A stretch of 64,000 nt of DNA, taken from positions 1-64,000 of the forward strand of contig NZ_AQWN01000005.1 in the NCBI RefSeq assembly GCF_000376385.1. Direction: 5' to 3'. Below the pieces are notes generated by a model. That model did no database searches and had not been told where the DNA came from. It saw nothing but the letters and a program-made list of their open reading frames with translations. The position numbers were made by a program, and so were the translations under genes. The stretch comes from Desulfurispora thermophila DSM 16022 (GTDB lineage: Bacteria; Bacillota; Desulfotomaculia; Desulfotomaculales; Desulfurisporaceae). Positions 53,335 through 62,123 of this stretch are shown piece by piece (the first letter of the stretch is position 1; each line of letters opens with the position of its first letter).

Positions 53335-55479
53335 TCAAACGACATGGTGGCTGTACAGGGCTTCATAACCCTGCTCCATGTTGTTCAGGACCTGGATCAG
53401 CACCTGTACGGCCTGCGGGTCAAATTGACTGCCGCTGCCGGCCTGTAGCTCGGCGATGGCGTCCCGGGGGCTCAGTGCTTTTTTATAGGGACGCTGGGTG
53501 GTCATGGCGTCGTAGCTGTCGGCCACGGCAATAATGCGGGCGCCCAGGGGAATCTGCTCGCCGCGCAGTCCGTGCGGGTAACCGCTGCCGTCAAAACGTT
53601 CATGGTGGTGCAGGATCAAGGGCTTCAAATGGCGGATTTGAGGAAAGTCGCTGATCATATCGGCACCCCGCGCCGGGTGCTGTTTGATCAGCTCCCATTC
53701 CTCGGCTGTCAGCGGGCCGGCTTTGTTCAGAATGTCGCCCGGCACATCCAGTTTGCCCAGGTCGTGTAAAAAGGCGGCCAGGCGGATGTCTTGCTGTTGC
53801 TGCACGGGTAGATCCATAGCGGCTGCCATCATGGCGCTCAGCCGGGCGACCTGTTCGCTGTGGGCGTAAGTGTAGCGGTCTTTGGCATTGATCAGGGAAA
53901 GCAAAGTGCGGGTCGTGTTGATAAATTGCGGGTCGGTGCCTGTCAGCTCCTTTTGAAATTCCCGCAGGGCGGAAAAATATATCTCCACCCGGTTTTTGCT
54001 GCTGCGTTTGGCCGAATACATGGCCTCGTCGGCCAGGTGGATTAATTCGCCGGCTTCTGTGGTATCGTCCGGATAGATGGCAATGCCCACCGAGATACTT
54101 AAAAGTTGCTCGGGTAACTCATTGTGGTGCGGGAAAGGATATGTGGCCACCAGACTGCGCAACCTTTCGGCCACCTCGAAGGCGGTTTTTAAATCACTGT
54201 CCGGCAAAATAACCGCAAACTCGTCCCCGCCGTAGCGGGCCAGCACATCGCTCTGGCGCAGGTTGCTGCTGAGCAGGCGGGCAAAGCTGATCAGCAAAGC
54301 ATCGCCGGCCGGGTGGCCGAAACGGTCGTTGTAGTATTTGAAGTTATCTATGTCCATAAGCAAAAAGGCTAACTTTTTCCGCAACTGGCGGGCCCGCGCC
54401 AGTTCCTGCTGCAGGCGGCGGTGCAGGTAACGGTGGTTGTAGAGCATGGTCAGGCTGTCGCGTATGGCCAGCCCCTGCAGTTTTTCTTCCACAATTTTTT
54501 GCTCGGTGACATCGCGCATGATCAGCACGGCACCCATGGTGCGGCCCCGGTATTTGTCCAGGGGCAGGCAGTCAATGCGCAGGGTGTAGGGCCAGCCATC
54601 GGCCGCATTGTAGGGACGTTCATCATTGCAGCGGCCCAGGCCGCTGCGCATCACTTCGGACAGGGGGTAGGTGAAAGCGATCTCACCGGGTGCCTGCCGG
54701 CCGGTAAAGACCTGCTGGAATCTGCGGCCCAGGACCCGGGTGGCGGGCAATTGGAATATCTCCTCCGCAATGCGGTTAAAGCCGGTGATCACCTGGCGGT
54801 CGTTGACCGTAATCACCACATTGCGGGTGGTTTTTAAAATCTGTTTGAAGCGATTGTTGTCGGCCACCAGCTGGCGGTGGAAAAAATAGGCCAGCAGCAG
54901 AGCGAGCAGGATGGTGCAGACAATTAAGGCCGCGGAACGGTGTAAAATGTTCTGGTTGAAAGCAACCAGATCCAGAGAAAGTGTGCGCGTATCCTGCCAG
55001 CGCAAATCCTTCAAAAGGGCACCTTTTTTTAGCAGGGCTTCTTCCCGGGCCTGGAAGGTGCTACTACGCAAGATTTGCCGGGCTGCAGCCGGATCATTTG
55101 CGGCCAGGCGGCTGGCGATGAGGGCGGCCTGCTGGTTGTACTTTTGCAAATCTGACGCCAGTTCGGCCAGCAGAGGGGCGCGGGCCGGGCGCACAATTTG
55201 TTGCAACTCTCTGGCCATTTGGTAATTTTTTTGTTGCAGTGCCTGTAACTGGCGGTAATGTGCCAAATCGCCCGTGGAGATGTAGCGGTGCAGGGCCAGC
55301 ACCTGTTCATTAATAGCTTCTTCCAGTTGCCAGGCAGCGGCGATTTTGTCCAGCTGCCGGGTGAAAAGCTGGCCGTATTGCTGCTGTTGCCAGTTGAGCC
55401 AGAGCAAAAGACTGCTGAGCAGAAACAGGGGCAGGATAAATATGGCCATCCGCACGGCCAGTTTATAGCGGTAACGCAT
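53335..55479 (-). CDS. Sensor GGDEF/HD-GYP hybrid protein
   Basis: A 714-residue membrane protein that could both make and degrade cyclic di-GMP. Order: transmembrane helix (about 11-29), extracytoplasmic helical sensor (about 30-178), second helix (about 183-203), PAS domain (about 212-325), GGDEF domain (about 335-500) with intact RYGGDEF preceded by the RQSD inhibitory-site motif at the right distance, and HD-GYP domain (about 525-700) with HDLGKLDVPGD and HHERFDGSGYPHG. Both active sites look complete. ATG at 55479 follows AGGAGGTG. It is divergent from mraZ across an AT-rich gap. Confidence 0.94.
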   Translation of the reverse strand: MRYRYKLAVRMAIFILPLFLLSSLLLWLNWQQQQYGQLFTRQLDKIAAAWQLEEAINEQVLALHRYISTGDLAHYRQLQALQQKNYQMARELQQIVRPARAPLLAELASDLQKYNQQAALIASRLAANDPAAARQILRSSTFQAREEALLKKGALLKDLRWQDTRTLSLDLVAFNQNILHRSAALIVCTILLALLLAYFFHRQLVADNNRFKQILKTTRNVVITVNDRQVITGFNRIAEEIFQLPATRVLGRRFQQVFTGRQAPGEIAFTYPLSEVMRSGLGRCNDERPYNAADGWPYTLRIDCLPLDKYRGRTMGAVLIMRDVTEQKIVEEKLQGLAIRDSLTMLYNHRYLHRRLQQELARARQLRKKLAFLLMDIDNFKYYNDRFGHPAGDALLISFARLLSSNLRQSDVLARYGGDEFAVILPDSDLKTAFEVAERLRSLVATYPFPHHNELPEQLLSISVGIAIYPDDTTEAGELIHLADEAMYSAKRSSKNRVEIYFSALREFQKELTGTDPQFINTTRTLLSLINAKDRYTYAHSEQVARLSAMMAAAMDLPVQQQQDIRLAAFLHDLGKLDVPGDILNKAGPLTAEEWELIKQHPARGADMISDFPQIRHLKPLILHHHERFDGSGYPHGLRGEQIPLGARIIAVADSYDAMTTQRPYKKALSPRDAIAELQAGSGSQFDPQAVQVLIQVLNNMEQGYEALYSHHVV

Positions 55480-55547
55480 TTAATACACCTCCTGAGGGAG
55501 ACGGGGCAGGTGGCTAAGTAGATAATATTGAAAAAATTCTTACATTA

Positions 55548-55577
55548 ATTATAAAGTGAAAGTTAAACTATTCACAA
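55548..55577 (-). promoter_or_regulatory. Promoter of the GGDEF/HD-GYP gene
   Basis: On the minus strand TTGTGA (55572-55577), 18-bp spacer, TATAAT (55548-55553). The gap 55480-55813 is AT-rich and also holds the MraZ-box-like repeats at 55769-55796; no gene is seen in it. Confidence 0.7.
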
Positions 55578-55768
55578 TATGTTTTTACAAATTGATTTGG
55601 ATTTTTATTAATCTTATCAAAATCATGAAAATACCACTTACTTCTTCACCAGGACTATGGTCCTGGATGAGACAGCGCATTTTGGTACCATTTTCCTACG
55701 GCAAAAAATTCTATTTTTGACGCGGGCAGGAAGGATTTTACGCCGGGCCGGCGAATACAAGGTGGTGG

Positions 55769-55796
55769 AAAGTGGTTTAAAGTGGTGGCAAAGTGG
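55769..55796 (+). promoter_or_regulatory. Three AAAGTGG repeats, probable MraZ boxes
   Basis: AAAGTGG occurs at 55769-55775, 55779-55785 and 55790-55796, spaced 10 and 11 bp, so all face one side of the helix. AGGTGG follows at about 55801-55806. MraZ proteins bind short direct repeats at this spacing before their own genes, and AAAGTG is the box reported for a mollicute MraZ. They lie 17-45 bp before the mraZ start, so they may overlap the promoter or the transcript leader. Confidence 0.75.
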
Positions 55797-55813
55797 CAGC
55801 AGGTGGTGGGAAA

Positions 55814-56245
55814 TTGTTCTATGGTGAATACCGTCATGCCATTGATGCCAAGTCCAGACTTTTTATCCCTGCCCGTCTCCGCCAGGGCCTGGGCGACAGA
55901 TTTGTCATGACCAAGGGGTTGGACGGCTGCCTGGCTCTCTACCCGCCGGCCGAGTGGCAGGCGCTGGAGGAGAAGCTGCGCCACCTGCCATACTCCCGCA
56001 AGGATGCCCGGGCCTTTGTGCGTTTTTTATTTGCCGGGGCTGCCGAGTGCGAACCGGACAAACAGGGGCGCATCCTGATTCCGCCACCGCTGAAAGAATA
56101 TGCCGCTCTGGAGAAGGAAACCATAATCATTGGCGCGGCCAGCCGGGTGGAGATCTGGGCCGCCGAACGCTGGGAGGCGTACTTGCAGGCCACCCAGGCC
56201 AGTGTGGAAAGCATTGCCGAGAGTATCGTGGATCTGGATTTGTAA
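55814..56245 (+). CDS. mraZ: Transcriptional regulator MraZ
   Basis: The first gene of the division and cell wall cluster, 143 residues with two AbrB-like DNA-binding motifs (FYGEYRHAIDAKSRLFIPARLR at about 2-23, split by family spacing, and ECEPDKQGRILIPPPLKEYA at about 75-95). MraZ oligomers bind direct repeats upstream of their own operon. TTG at 55814 gives the family start LFYGEY and has AGGTGGTGGG just upstream; the longer frame would translate the binding boxes. rsmH follows after a 112-bp gap. Confidence 0.95.
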   Translation: MFYGEYRHAIDAKSRLFIPARLRQGLGDRFVMTKGLDGCLALYPPAEWQALEEKLRHLPYSRKDARAFVRFLFAGAAECEPDKQGRILIPPPLKEYAALEKETIIIGAASRVEIWAAERWEAYLQATQASVESIAESIVDLDL

Positions 56246-56357
56246 CTGTGGTGCTCGGCTGTACAGTCTCAAAGTCAATGATGGACCTATTTTTTTCTGC
56301 TGCAGATTTGGAGCAAATTTGGCCGAAGCAATAAGCTAATAGGCGGTAAGAAAGCAT

Positions 56358-57317
56358 ATGGAGGATACAGTTGCTTTTTCCCATCAGCCGGTGCTGCTGG
56401 CGGAGGTTATTGAACAACTCCGCCCGCGGCCCGGTGGCGTTTATGTGGACTGCACGCTGGGCGGCGGGGGACACAGCGCCGCCATATTGCAGGCCAGTGC
56501 GCCGGACGGCTTGCTGGTGGGGCTGGACCGGGATGAAGATGCCCTGGCCGCTGCCGCGCGACGGCTGGCCGTTTGGGGAGAGCGGGTCAAGCTGCGCAAG
56601 GCCAACTTTGTGCGGCTGGATCAGGTGTTATCAACCCTGGGCATTGAAAAGGTGGACGGAGTGCTCTTTGACCTGGGGGTGAGTTCCTACCAGCTGGATA
56701 CTCCCGGTCGCGGCTTCAGCTACTGGCACGACGCGCCGCTGGACATGCGCATGGACCGCAGCGCGCCGTTCACGGCCGCCGAGATTGTCAACACCTGGCC
56801 GGTGGAAGAACTGGCCGCCATCATCTCCCGCTACGGTGAAGAGCGTTTTGCCCGCCGGATTGCCGCGGCCATTGAAAGAGAGCGTCGCCGGGAAGCCATC
56901 ACTACCACCGGCCGGCTGGCGAGCATAGTCAAAGAAGCCATTCCCGCCAGCCAGCGCCGGCAGGGCGGACACCCGGCCCGCCGTACCTTTCAGGCGCTGC
57001 GCATAGCTGTAAATAAAGAACTGGACGTTATTGCCCCCGCGCTGGAACAGGCCGTACAGCGTCTGGCGCCCGGTGGGCGGCTTTTGGTAATCACTTTCCA
57101 TTCCCTGGAGGACCGGATAGTCAAAAACGCTCTGCGCCGGCTGGCCGATCCCTGCCGCTGCCCGCCTGACTTTCCAGAGTGCGTGTGCGGCCAAAAAGCG
57201 CAGGTGAAACTGCCCGTGCCCGGAGGGATAGCTCCCACGGCACAGGAAATGGAACAAAACCCCCGTTCCCGCAGTGCCCGGCTGCGGGTGGCCGAGAAAC
57301 TGGCGGACAGGTTCTAA
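56358..57317 (+). CDS. rsmH: 16S rRNA m4C1402 methyltransferase RsmH
   Basis: Methylates N4 of C1402 in 16S rRNA using S-adenosylmethionine; 319 residues. SAM-binding motif is [12 protein letters not shown] (about 32-43) and other family motifs are [30 protein letters not shown] and [18 protein letters not shown] Cys-rich stretch ([13 protein letters not shown]) near residue 275 is typical. ATG at 56358 has only a modest purine-rich site upstream. It is the second gene of the cluster. Confidence 0.97.
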   Translation: MEDTVAFSHQPVLLAEVIEQLRPRPGGVYVDCTLGGGGHSAAILQASAPDGLLVGLDRDEDALAAAARRLAVWGERVKLRKANFVRLDQVLSTLGIEKVDGVLFDLGVSSYQLDTPGRGFSYWHDAPLDMRMDRSAPFTAAEIVNTWPVEELAAIISRYGEERFARRIAAAIERERRREAITTTGRLASIVKEAIPASQRRQGGHPARRTFQALRIAVNKELDVIAPALEQAVQRLAPGGRLLVITFHSLEDRIVKNALRRLADPCRCPPDFPECVCGQKAQVKLPVPGGIAPTAQEMEQNPRSRSARLRVAEKLADRF

Positions 57318-57340
57318 ATGCCAGGAGGAGTGAATAAGCT

Positions 57341-57820
57341 GTGATAGTAGCGCAGGAGCGATACCAGCAATACAACCTGCCTGTTGAGGAACAAAAACGC
57401 CGTCCCGTCCGCCGTCCCGTCCGGCAAAAACACCCCGAGCGGGCGGTGTTGCTCTGCCTGATGGTGGCCCTGCTGGGGACGGGGATGGGGATAGTCTATT
57501 ATTATGCCCAGCTGGTGAGCACAGCTTACCAGATATACTGCCTGAAGCAGGAACTGCAGGCGCTGCAACAGGAGACCGAAAGTCTGGCCGCAGGCATTGC
57601 CGACCTGTCCTCCCTGCGCCGGGTGGAGCAGGTGGCCGTGCACAAGCTGGGTATGGTCAGGCCGGACGGTCAAACCCTGGTTTTACACCAGAGTGTGAGC
57701 AACCAGCCGTCTGAGCCGCCCGCCCGGCCGCCCGCCGGCCAGCGGGCGCAGGCGGCACTGGCGCCGGGCCAGCCGGTCTGGCTGCAGGTCTTTGCCCGGC
57801 TCATGGGTCAGGGCGGATAA
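57341..57820 (+). CDS. ftsL: Cell division protein FtsL
   Basis: A small bitopic division protein of 159 residues: basic cytoplasmic N-terminus (about 1-33), one transmembrane helix (about 34-56), a short leucine-zipper-like coiled coil (about 62-95, LKQELQALQQETESLAAGIADLSS) and a Pro/Gln-rich tail. The position between rsmH and the penicillin-binding protein gene is that of ftsL, whose product recruits FtsI/PBP2B with DivIC. GTG at 57341 follows AGGAGGAGTG. Confidence 0.85.
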   Translation: MIVAQERYQQYNLPVEEQKRRPVRRPVRQKHPERAVLLCLMVALLGTGMGIVYYYAQLVSTAYQIYCLKQELQALQQETESLAAGIADLSSLRRVEQVAVHKLGMVRPDGQTLVLHQSVSNQPSEPPARPPAGQRAQAALAPGQPVWLQVFARLMGQGG

Positions 57821-57866
57821 CTTAAGCGGCTTTCCCGACAGGTGGGCTGAAACGGAGGTGATGGTC

Positions 57867-60044
57867 ATGCGCTCCAGTGCCATTATCCGCAAAAGGCTCA
57901 CCTGGCTTTTTTTCATTATGGCCGGGCTGATGGGGGTGCTGCTGCTCCGCCTGGTTTGGATCACGGGCGTGCAGAGCGATGAACTGCGCCGGCGGGCCGA
58001 GGAAGTGCGCATGAAGGATATTCCGGTGGAGGCCAGGCGGGGCAACATTTACGACCGCAACGGGCGGGAACTGGTGACCAGCATCAGTGCGGATTCGGTC
58101 TACGCCGTACCCTACCGGGTGAAAGATCCCGCGGCCACGGCCAGGGCCCTGGCCGGTGTGCTGGACATGGATGCGGGTAAGCTGGAGAGGATCTTGTCCC
58201 GCCGTTCCGGATACGAATGGATTAAGCGCAAGATTACCCCCGAGCAGAGTTACCGGGTGCGGCAGCTGGCCCTGCCGGGCATTTATCTGGTGGAGGAAAG
58301 CGTCCGCCTGTACCCGCACGCCACTTTAGCCGCCCACCTGCTGGGATACAGCGGGGTGGACAACCAGGGGCTGGCCGGGCTGGAAAAAACCTTCGACCAG
58401 TACCTCAAAGGCACGGACGGCCGCATTCTGGTGGAACACGACGCCGCCGGGCGGGAACTGCCCGATCCCCAGGAGCGTTTCATCGCCCCCCGGCAGGGCC
58501 ACAGCCTGGTGCTGGCGCTGGACGAAAACATCCAGTATTTTGTGGAGCGCGAACTGGACAGAGTGGTGGCCCGCTACCAGCCCCGCCTGGCGGTAATTGC
58601 CGTCATGGACCCGGCCAGCGGCGAAGTGCTGGCCATGGGTAGCCGTCCCACCTATGATGCCAACCAGTGGAAAACCGCGCCGCCCGAGGTGCGGGACCGC
58701 AATCCGGCGGTGTGGTACAATTACGAGCCGGGTTCCACCTTTAAAATCATTACCGCGGCGGCCGCCCTGAATGAAAAGGTGGTGCAGGAAAACGACCGTT
58801 TTTACGACCCCGGCTACGCCAGTGTGGCCGACCGGCGCATCCGCTGCTGGAAACCGGGCGGGCACGGCAGCCAGAGCTTTACCGAAGTGGTGATGAACTC
58901 CTGCAACCCGGGCTTCATCGAAGTGGGCCTGCGCCTGGGTAAAGAGCGGTTTTACAATTACTTGCAAGCATTCGGTTTTGGCCACAAGACCGGACTGGGA
59001 CTGCCCGGCGAGGCCCGGGGCATAGTCATACCCGAGCAGCAGGCCACCAATTTGAACCTGGCCACCATGTCCATCGGTCAGTCAATTGCCGTCACCCCCA
59101 TTCAGCTTTTGACGGCGGTCTGTGCCGTGGCCAACGGTGGTACCCTGTACGAGCCCCATCTGGTAAAGCAAGTGCGGGATGCTAAGGGGCAGGTAGTCAA
59201 GACCTTCGCCCCCCGCCCACTGGGCCGGGTGATCCAGCCCGCTACGTCCACGCGCCTGGCCGCGCTGCTGGAAAAGGTGGTGGCTCTGGGCACCGGGCGC
59301 AATGCCTTTGTGGAAGGATACCGGGTGGCCGGCAAAACCGGGACAGCCCAGGTGGTGGGCGAACAGGGCGGTTATGTCAGTGGTCGCTATGTAGCCTCTT
59401 TTGTGGGATTCGCTCCCGTGGAAAAACCCCGCTTTGCCATGCTGGTGATGATTGCCGAGCCGCAGGGCGGTATTTATTACGGCGGCCAGGTGGCGGCACC
59501 GGTTTTTCAGAGCGTGGCCCGGGACATTCTGCACTACCTCAATGTGCCGGCCGACCCGGCCCTCACCAAGCCCCGCCTGCCCCACGAGTGGCAGGAAAAG
59601 CCGGCGCCCAGAGTGACGGTGCCCGATGTGGTGAACCGGCCGCTGGGTGAGGCGGACCGTTTGCTGCGCGAGGCCGGTTTGCGCTGCCGCGTCAGTGGCA
59701 GCGGGCCGGTGGTGCTGCGGCAGGTGCCGCGCGCCGGTGTGGAGATGCTGGCCGGCCAGTCGGTGCTGCTGGAGATGGAGCCGCTGCCGCAAAAAAGCGA
59801 CGTACAGGTTACGGTGCCCAATTTGAGCAACCTGACGCGCCAGGAGGCCGGGCAGCTTTTGCAGCAGCTGGGCCTGGTGCTGGTGGCCGAGGGCAGCGGC
59901 CTGGTGGTGGAGCAGCAGCCGGCGCCCGGCCGGCGGGTGGCGCGGGGCAGCCAGGTGCGCGTGCAGTGTGCGCCGCCGGGGCGCCCGCTGCAGCCTGTGG
60001 TGCAGATCCGGCCGGTGCTGGGCGAGGAGTGGATCGCGGATTAG
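57867..60044 (+). CDS. Class B penicillin-binding protein with PASTA domains
   Basis: A division or sporulation peptidoglycan transpeptidase of the FtsI/PBP2B/SpoVD group, 725 residues. One N-terminal transmembrane helix (about 12-32), dimerisation domain (about 50-230) and transpeptidase domain (about 250-580) with active-site PGSTFK, SCN in VMNSCNPGF and KTGTAQ. Two PASTA domains (about 590-650 and 660-715) follow. ATG at 57867 has GGAGGTGA 8 nt upstream; ATG at 57861 is too close to it. I cannot decide between PBP2B and SpoVD from the sequence. Confidence 0.94.
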   Translation: MRSSAIIRKRLTWLFFIMAGLMGVLLLRLVWITGVQSDELRRRAEEVRMKDIPVEARRGNIYDRNGRELVTSISADSVYAVPYRVKDPAATARALAGVLDMDAGKLERILSRRSGYEWIKRKITPEQSYRVRQLALPGIYLVEESVRLYPHATLAAHLLGYSGVDNQGLAGLEKTFDQYLKGTDGRILVEHDAAGRELPDPQERFIAPRQGHSLVLALDENIQYFVERELDRVVARYQPRLAVIAVMDPASGEVLAMGSRPTYDANQWKTAPPEVRDRNPAVWYNYEPGSTFKIITAAAALNEKVVQENDRFYDPGYASVADRRIRCWKPGGHGSQSFTEVVMNSCNPGFIEVGLRLGKERFYNYLQAFGFGHKTGLGLPGEARGIVIPEQQATNLNLATMSIGQSIAVTPIQLLTAVCAVANGGTLYEPHLVKQVRDAKGQVVKTFAPRPLGRVIQPATSTRLAALLEKVVALGTGRNAFVEGYRVAGKTGTAQVVGEQGGYVSGRYVASFVGFAPVEKPRFAMLVMIAEPQGGIYYGGQVAAPVFQSVARDILHYLNVPADPALTKPRLPHEWQEKPAPRVTVPDVVNRPLGEADRLLREAGLRCRVSGSGPVVLRQVPRAGVEMLAGQSVLLEMEPLPQKSDVQVTVPNLSNLTRQEAGQLLQQLGLVLVAEGSGLVVEQQPAPGRRVARGSQVRVQCAPPGRPLQPVVQIRPVLGEEWIAD

Positions 60045-60128
60045 TGGTAGCCTCATGAGTTGTCAGCGGTTGGACAGCAAGTTGGTTCGGAGTCAATTCC
60101 GCTTCTCACGGGTACGCATCCAGCGCTC

Positions 60129-60335
60129 GGGCGCGCCAATCCCGAGCGAGCCCGTCCGGAGCGCCGGTTACAGCACCCGGCGAGGCTGCGGTAGCGGGCC
60201 GGGAGGCGCGGACAGGATGTCCGCGCCAGCCCCTGTTGAGACAGGAGGTCGAATCAGGGGCGGCCCGGCCCGCCCGCAGCCGAGCCGACGGTGCTGCCCG
60301 GTGCGTAGTTCGGGCGAGTCAGGGATGCGCGCCCG
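60129..60335 (+). repeat. Long intergenic repeat, copy E
   Basis: About 207 bp, diverged at both ends (left GGGCGCGCCAATCCCG, right GCGCGCCCG). Both central hairpins are kept with loops AGGAT and AGGAG. The second hairpin's outer stem is CCCCTG with CAGGGG, a compensated change compared with CCCCAG/CTGGGG in copies A and C. It lies between the PBP gene and murE, in sense. The gap 60045-60544 holds this copy, a probable promoter (60424-60452) and a GC-rich foldable leader at about 60466-60520. Confidence 0.88.
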
Positions 60336-60423
60336 ACTGCCGGCGACTGACTTTAATCAAGGGCAAGCGCATCCGAGCAAGGAATGCGTACCTGAAAGAA
60401 GTCGAGCTAGCAGTAAACCGCGA

Positions 60424-60452
60424 TTGTCAAATGCTTGCAGTGGCTATACTAT
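60424..60452 (+). promoter_or_regulatory. Probable promoter of murE
   Basis: TTGTCA (60424-60429), 17-bp spacer, TACTAT (60447-60452), followed by AT-rich TATAAATG. It lies after repeat copy E and about 93 bp before the murE start, so murE-murF-mraY can be transcribed apart from the upstream dcw genes. Confidence 0.6.
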
Positions 60453-60544
60453 ATAAATGACCGTTTTAGCGCCGCGGGAGACGGCCGGGCGGCCCGCCGC
60501 CGCGTACCGCGGCTCTCCAAAATACCCGAAGGAGTCCTTTAGCC

Positions 60545-62044
60545 ATGCAACTGAGAGAAATACTGCGCGACATAGAACCAGTATCCTGCACCGGCTCCCT
60601 GGATGTGGAGGTCAGCGGCATCTACTATGATTCCCGCCGCGTGGAGCCGGGCGGACTGTTCGTGGCCATTCCCGGCCTCAAGCAGGACGGGCACGACTTT
60701 GTCCCCGCCGCGGTGCAGCGCGGGGCGGTGGCCGTGCTGGGGCAGCGGACGCTGCCGCTGCCGCCCGGCGTAACGCAGGTGGTGGTGGCCGACAGCCGCC
60801 GGGCGCAGGCGCTGGCGGCGGCCAATTTTTACGGCCGGCCGGCCCGGCAGCTGAAAATGGTGGGCGTCACCGGTACCAACGGCAAAACCACCACCACCAA
60901 CCTGGTGTACCAGATCATGCGCCGGGCCGGCTGGAAGGCCGGGTTGATTGGCACCATTCACAATCTGATTGACCAGCAGGTATTGCCTGGCCAGCACACC
61001 ACGCCCGAGGCGACCGATTTGCAATCCCTGCTGGCCCGCATGGTGGGTGCCGGGGTGCGCGGCGTGGCCATGGAAGTGAGCTCCCACGCCCTGGCCCTGG
61101 AGCGGGTGGCCGGCTGCGCTTACGACGTGGCGGTTTTCACCAACCTCACCCGTGACCACCTGGACTTTCACCGCGATATGGAGGACTACCTGGCGGCCAA
61201 ACTGCGCCTGTTTGCCGGACTGGCTCAAAACAGCGGTAAGGGAGCCGGCCGGGCCGTGGTTAATTTGGACGATTCGTATGCCCAGCGGGTAATTGCCGCG
61301 GCCGGTCCGGTGCCGGTGATTACTTACGCTCTGCATGGTTCGGCCGATGTGCAGGCGCGGGATATTGAAGTGACGCCGCGGGGTGTGTCCTTTGCCATTA
61401 CCGGCCGGTGGCCGGTGGGCAGGGTGAGGCTTGCCCTCACCGGTTTGTTCAATGTTTACAACGCCCTGGCCGCTTTTGCGGCCGGTGTGGCATTGGGCAT
61501 AGACCCGCAGACCTGCGTGCAGGGCCTGGAGAGCGTGGCCGGAGTGCCCGGACGCTTCGAGCTGGTGGACAGGGGGCAGGATTTCGCTGTGGTGGTGGAC
61601 TACGCCCACACGCCGGACGGGCTGGAAAATGTGTTGCGCACTGCCCGCCAGATCACAGCGGGACGCCTGATCACGGTTTTTGGCTGCGGCGGTGACCGGG
61701 ACAAGAGCAAACGCCCCATCATGGGCCGGGTGGCGGCTAAGCTCAGCGACCTGCCCGTGATTACCTCGGACAACCCGCGTACCGAAGATCCGCTGGCCAT
61801 CATCAAACAGGTGGAAGAGGGAGTGCGCCAGTTGCTACCGCCGGAAAAATACCTGGTCATCCCCGACCGCCGGCAGGCCATCCGGCAGGCCATCGCCCTG
61901 GCCCGCAGCGGCGATACCGTACTGATTGCCGGCAAAGGGCATGAGGACTACCAGATCATCGGCACTACGAAACACCACTTTGACGACCGGGAAGAAGCCG
62001 CCGCCGCGCTGCAGGACAGAATGGCCGGGCGGAGCGGGAAATGA
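60545..62044 (+). CDS. murE: UDP-MurNAc-tripeptide ligase MurE (meso-DAP type)
   Basis: Adds the third residue to the peptidoglycan stem peptide with ATP; 499 residues. It has the N-terminal UDP-sugar domain (DSRRVEPGGLFVAIPG), P-loop GVTGTNGKTTTT (about 108-119), the carbamylated-Lys region and the substrate motif TSDNPRTEDP near residue 405, whose DNPR is diagnostic for meso-diaminopimelate. ATG at 60545 follows AAGGAG. The preceding leader is long and structured. murF follows after a 79-bp gap containing a repeat end. Confidence 0.97.
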   Translation: MQLREILRDIEPVSCTGSLDVEVSGIYYDSRRVEPGGLFVAIPGLKQDGHDFVPAAVQRGAVAVLGQRTLPLPPGVTQVVVADSRRAQALAAANFYGRPARQLKMVGVTGTNGKTTTTNLVYQIMRRAGWKAGLIGTIHNLIDQQVLPGQHTTPEATDLQSLLARMVGAGVRGVAMEVSSHALALERVAGCAYDVAVFTNLTRDHLDFHRDMEDYLAAKLRLFAGLAQNSGKGAGRAVVNLDDSYAQRVIAAAGPVPVITYALHGSADVQARDIEVTPRGVSFAITGRWPVGRVRLALTGLFNVYNALAAFAAGVALGIDPQTCVQGLESVAGVPGRFELVDRGQDFAVVVDYAHTPDGLENVLRTARQITAGRLITVFGCGGDRDKSKRPIMGRVAAKLSDLPVITSDNPRTEDPLAIIKQVEEGVRQLLPPEKYLVIPDRRQAIRQAIALARSGDTVLIAGKGHEDYQIIGTTKHHFDDREEAAAALQDRMAGRSGK

Positions 62045-62055
62045 TGAATAATTTG

Positions 62056-62086
62056 GAATTCGGGCGAGCGAAGGACGCACACCTGC
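62056..62086 (+). repeat. Solo right end of the repeat family
   Basis: GAATTCGGGCGAGCGAAGG, ACGCACACCTGC: the right terminus with two changes. It lies 12 bp after the murE stop and 38 bp before murF, in sense. AACGTAAAGCTGTAA at about 62097-62111 resembles the outer flank seen near other ends. Confidence 0.75.
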
Positions 62087-62123
62087 AAATTACTCAACGT
62101 AAAGCTGTAATGGGGGAAATCAT

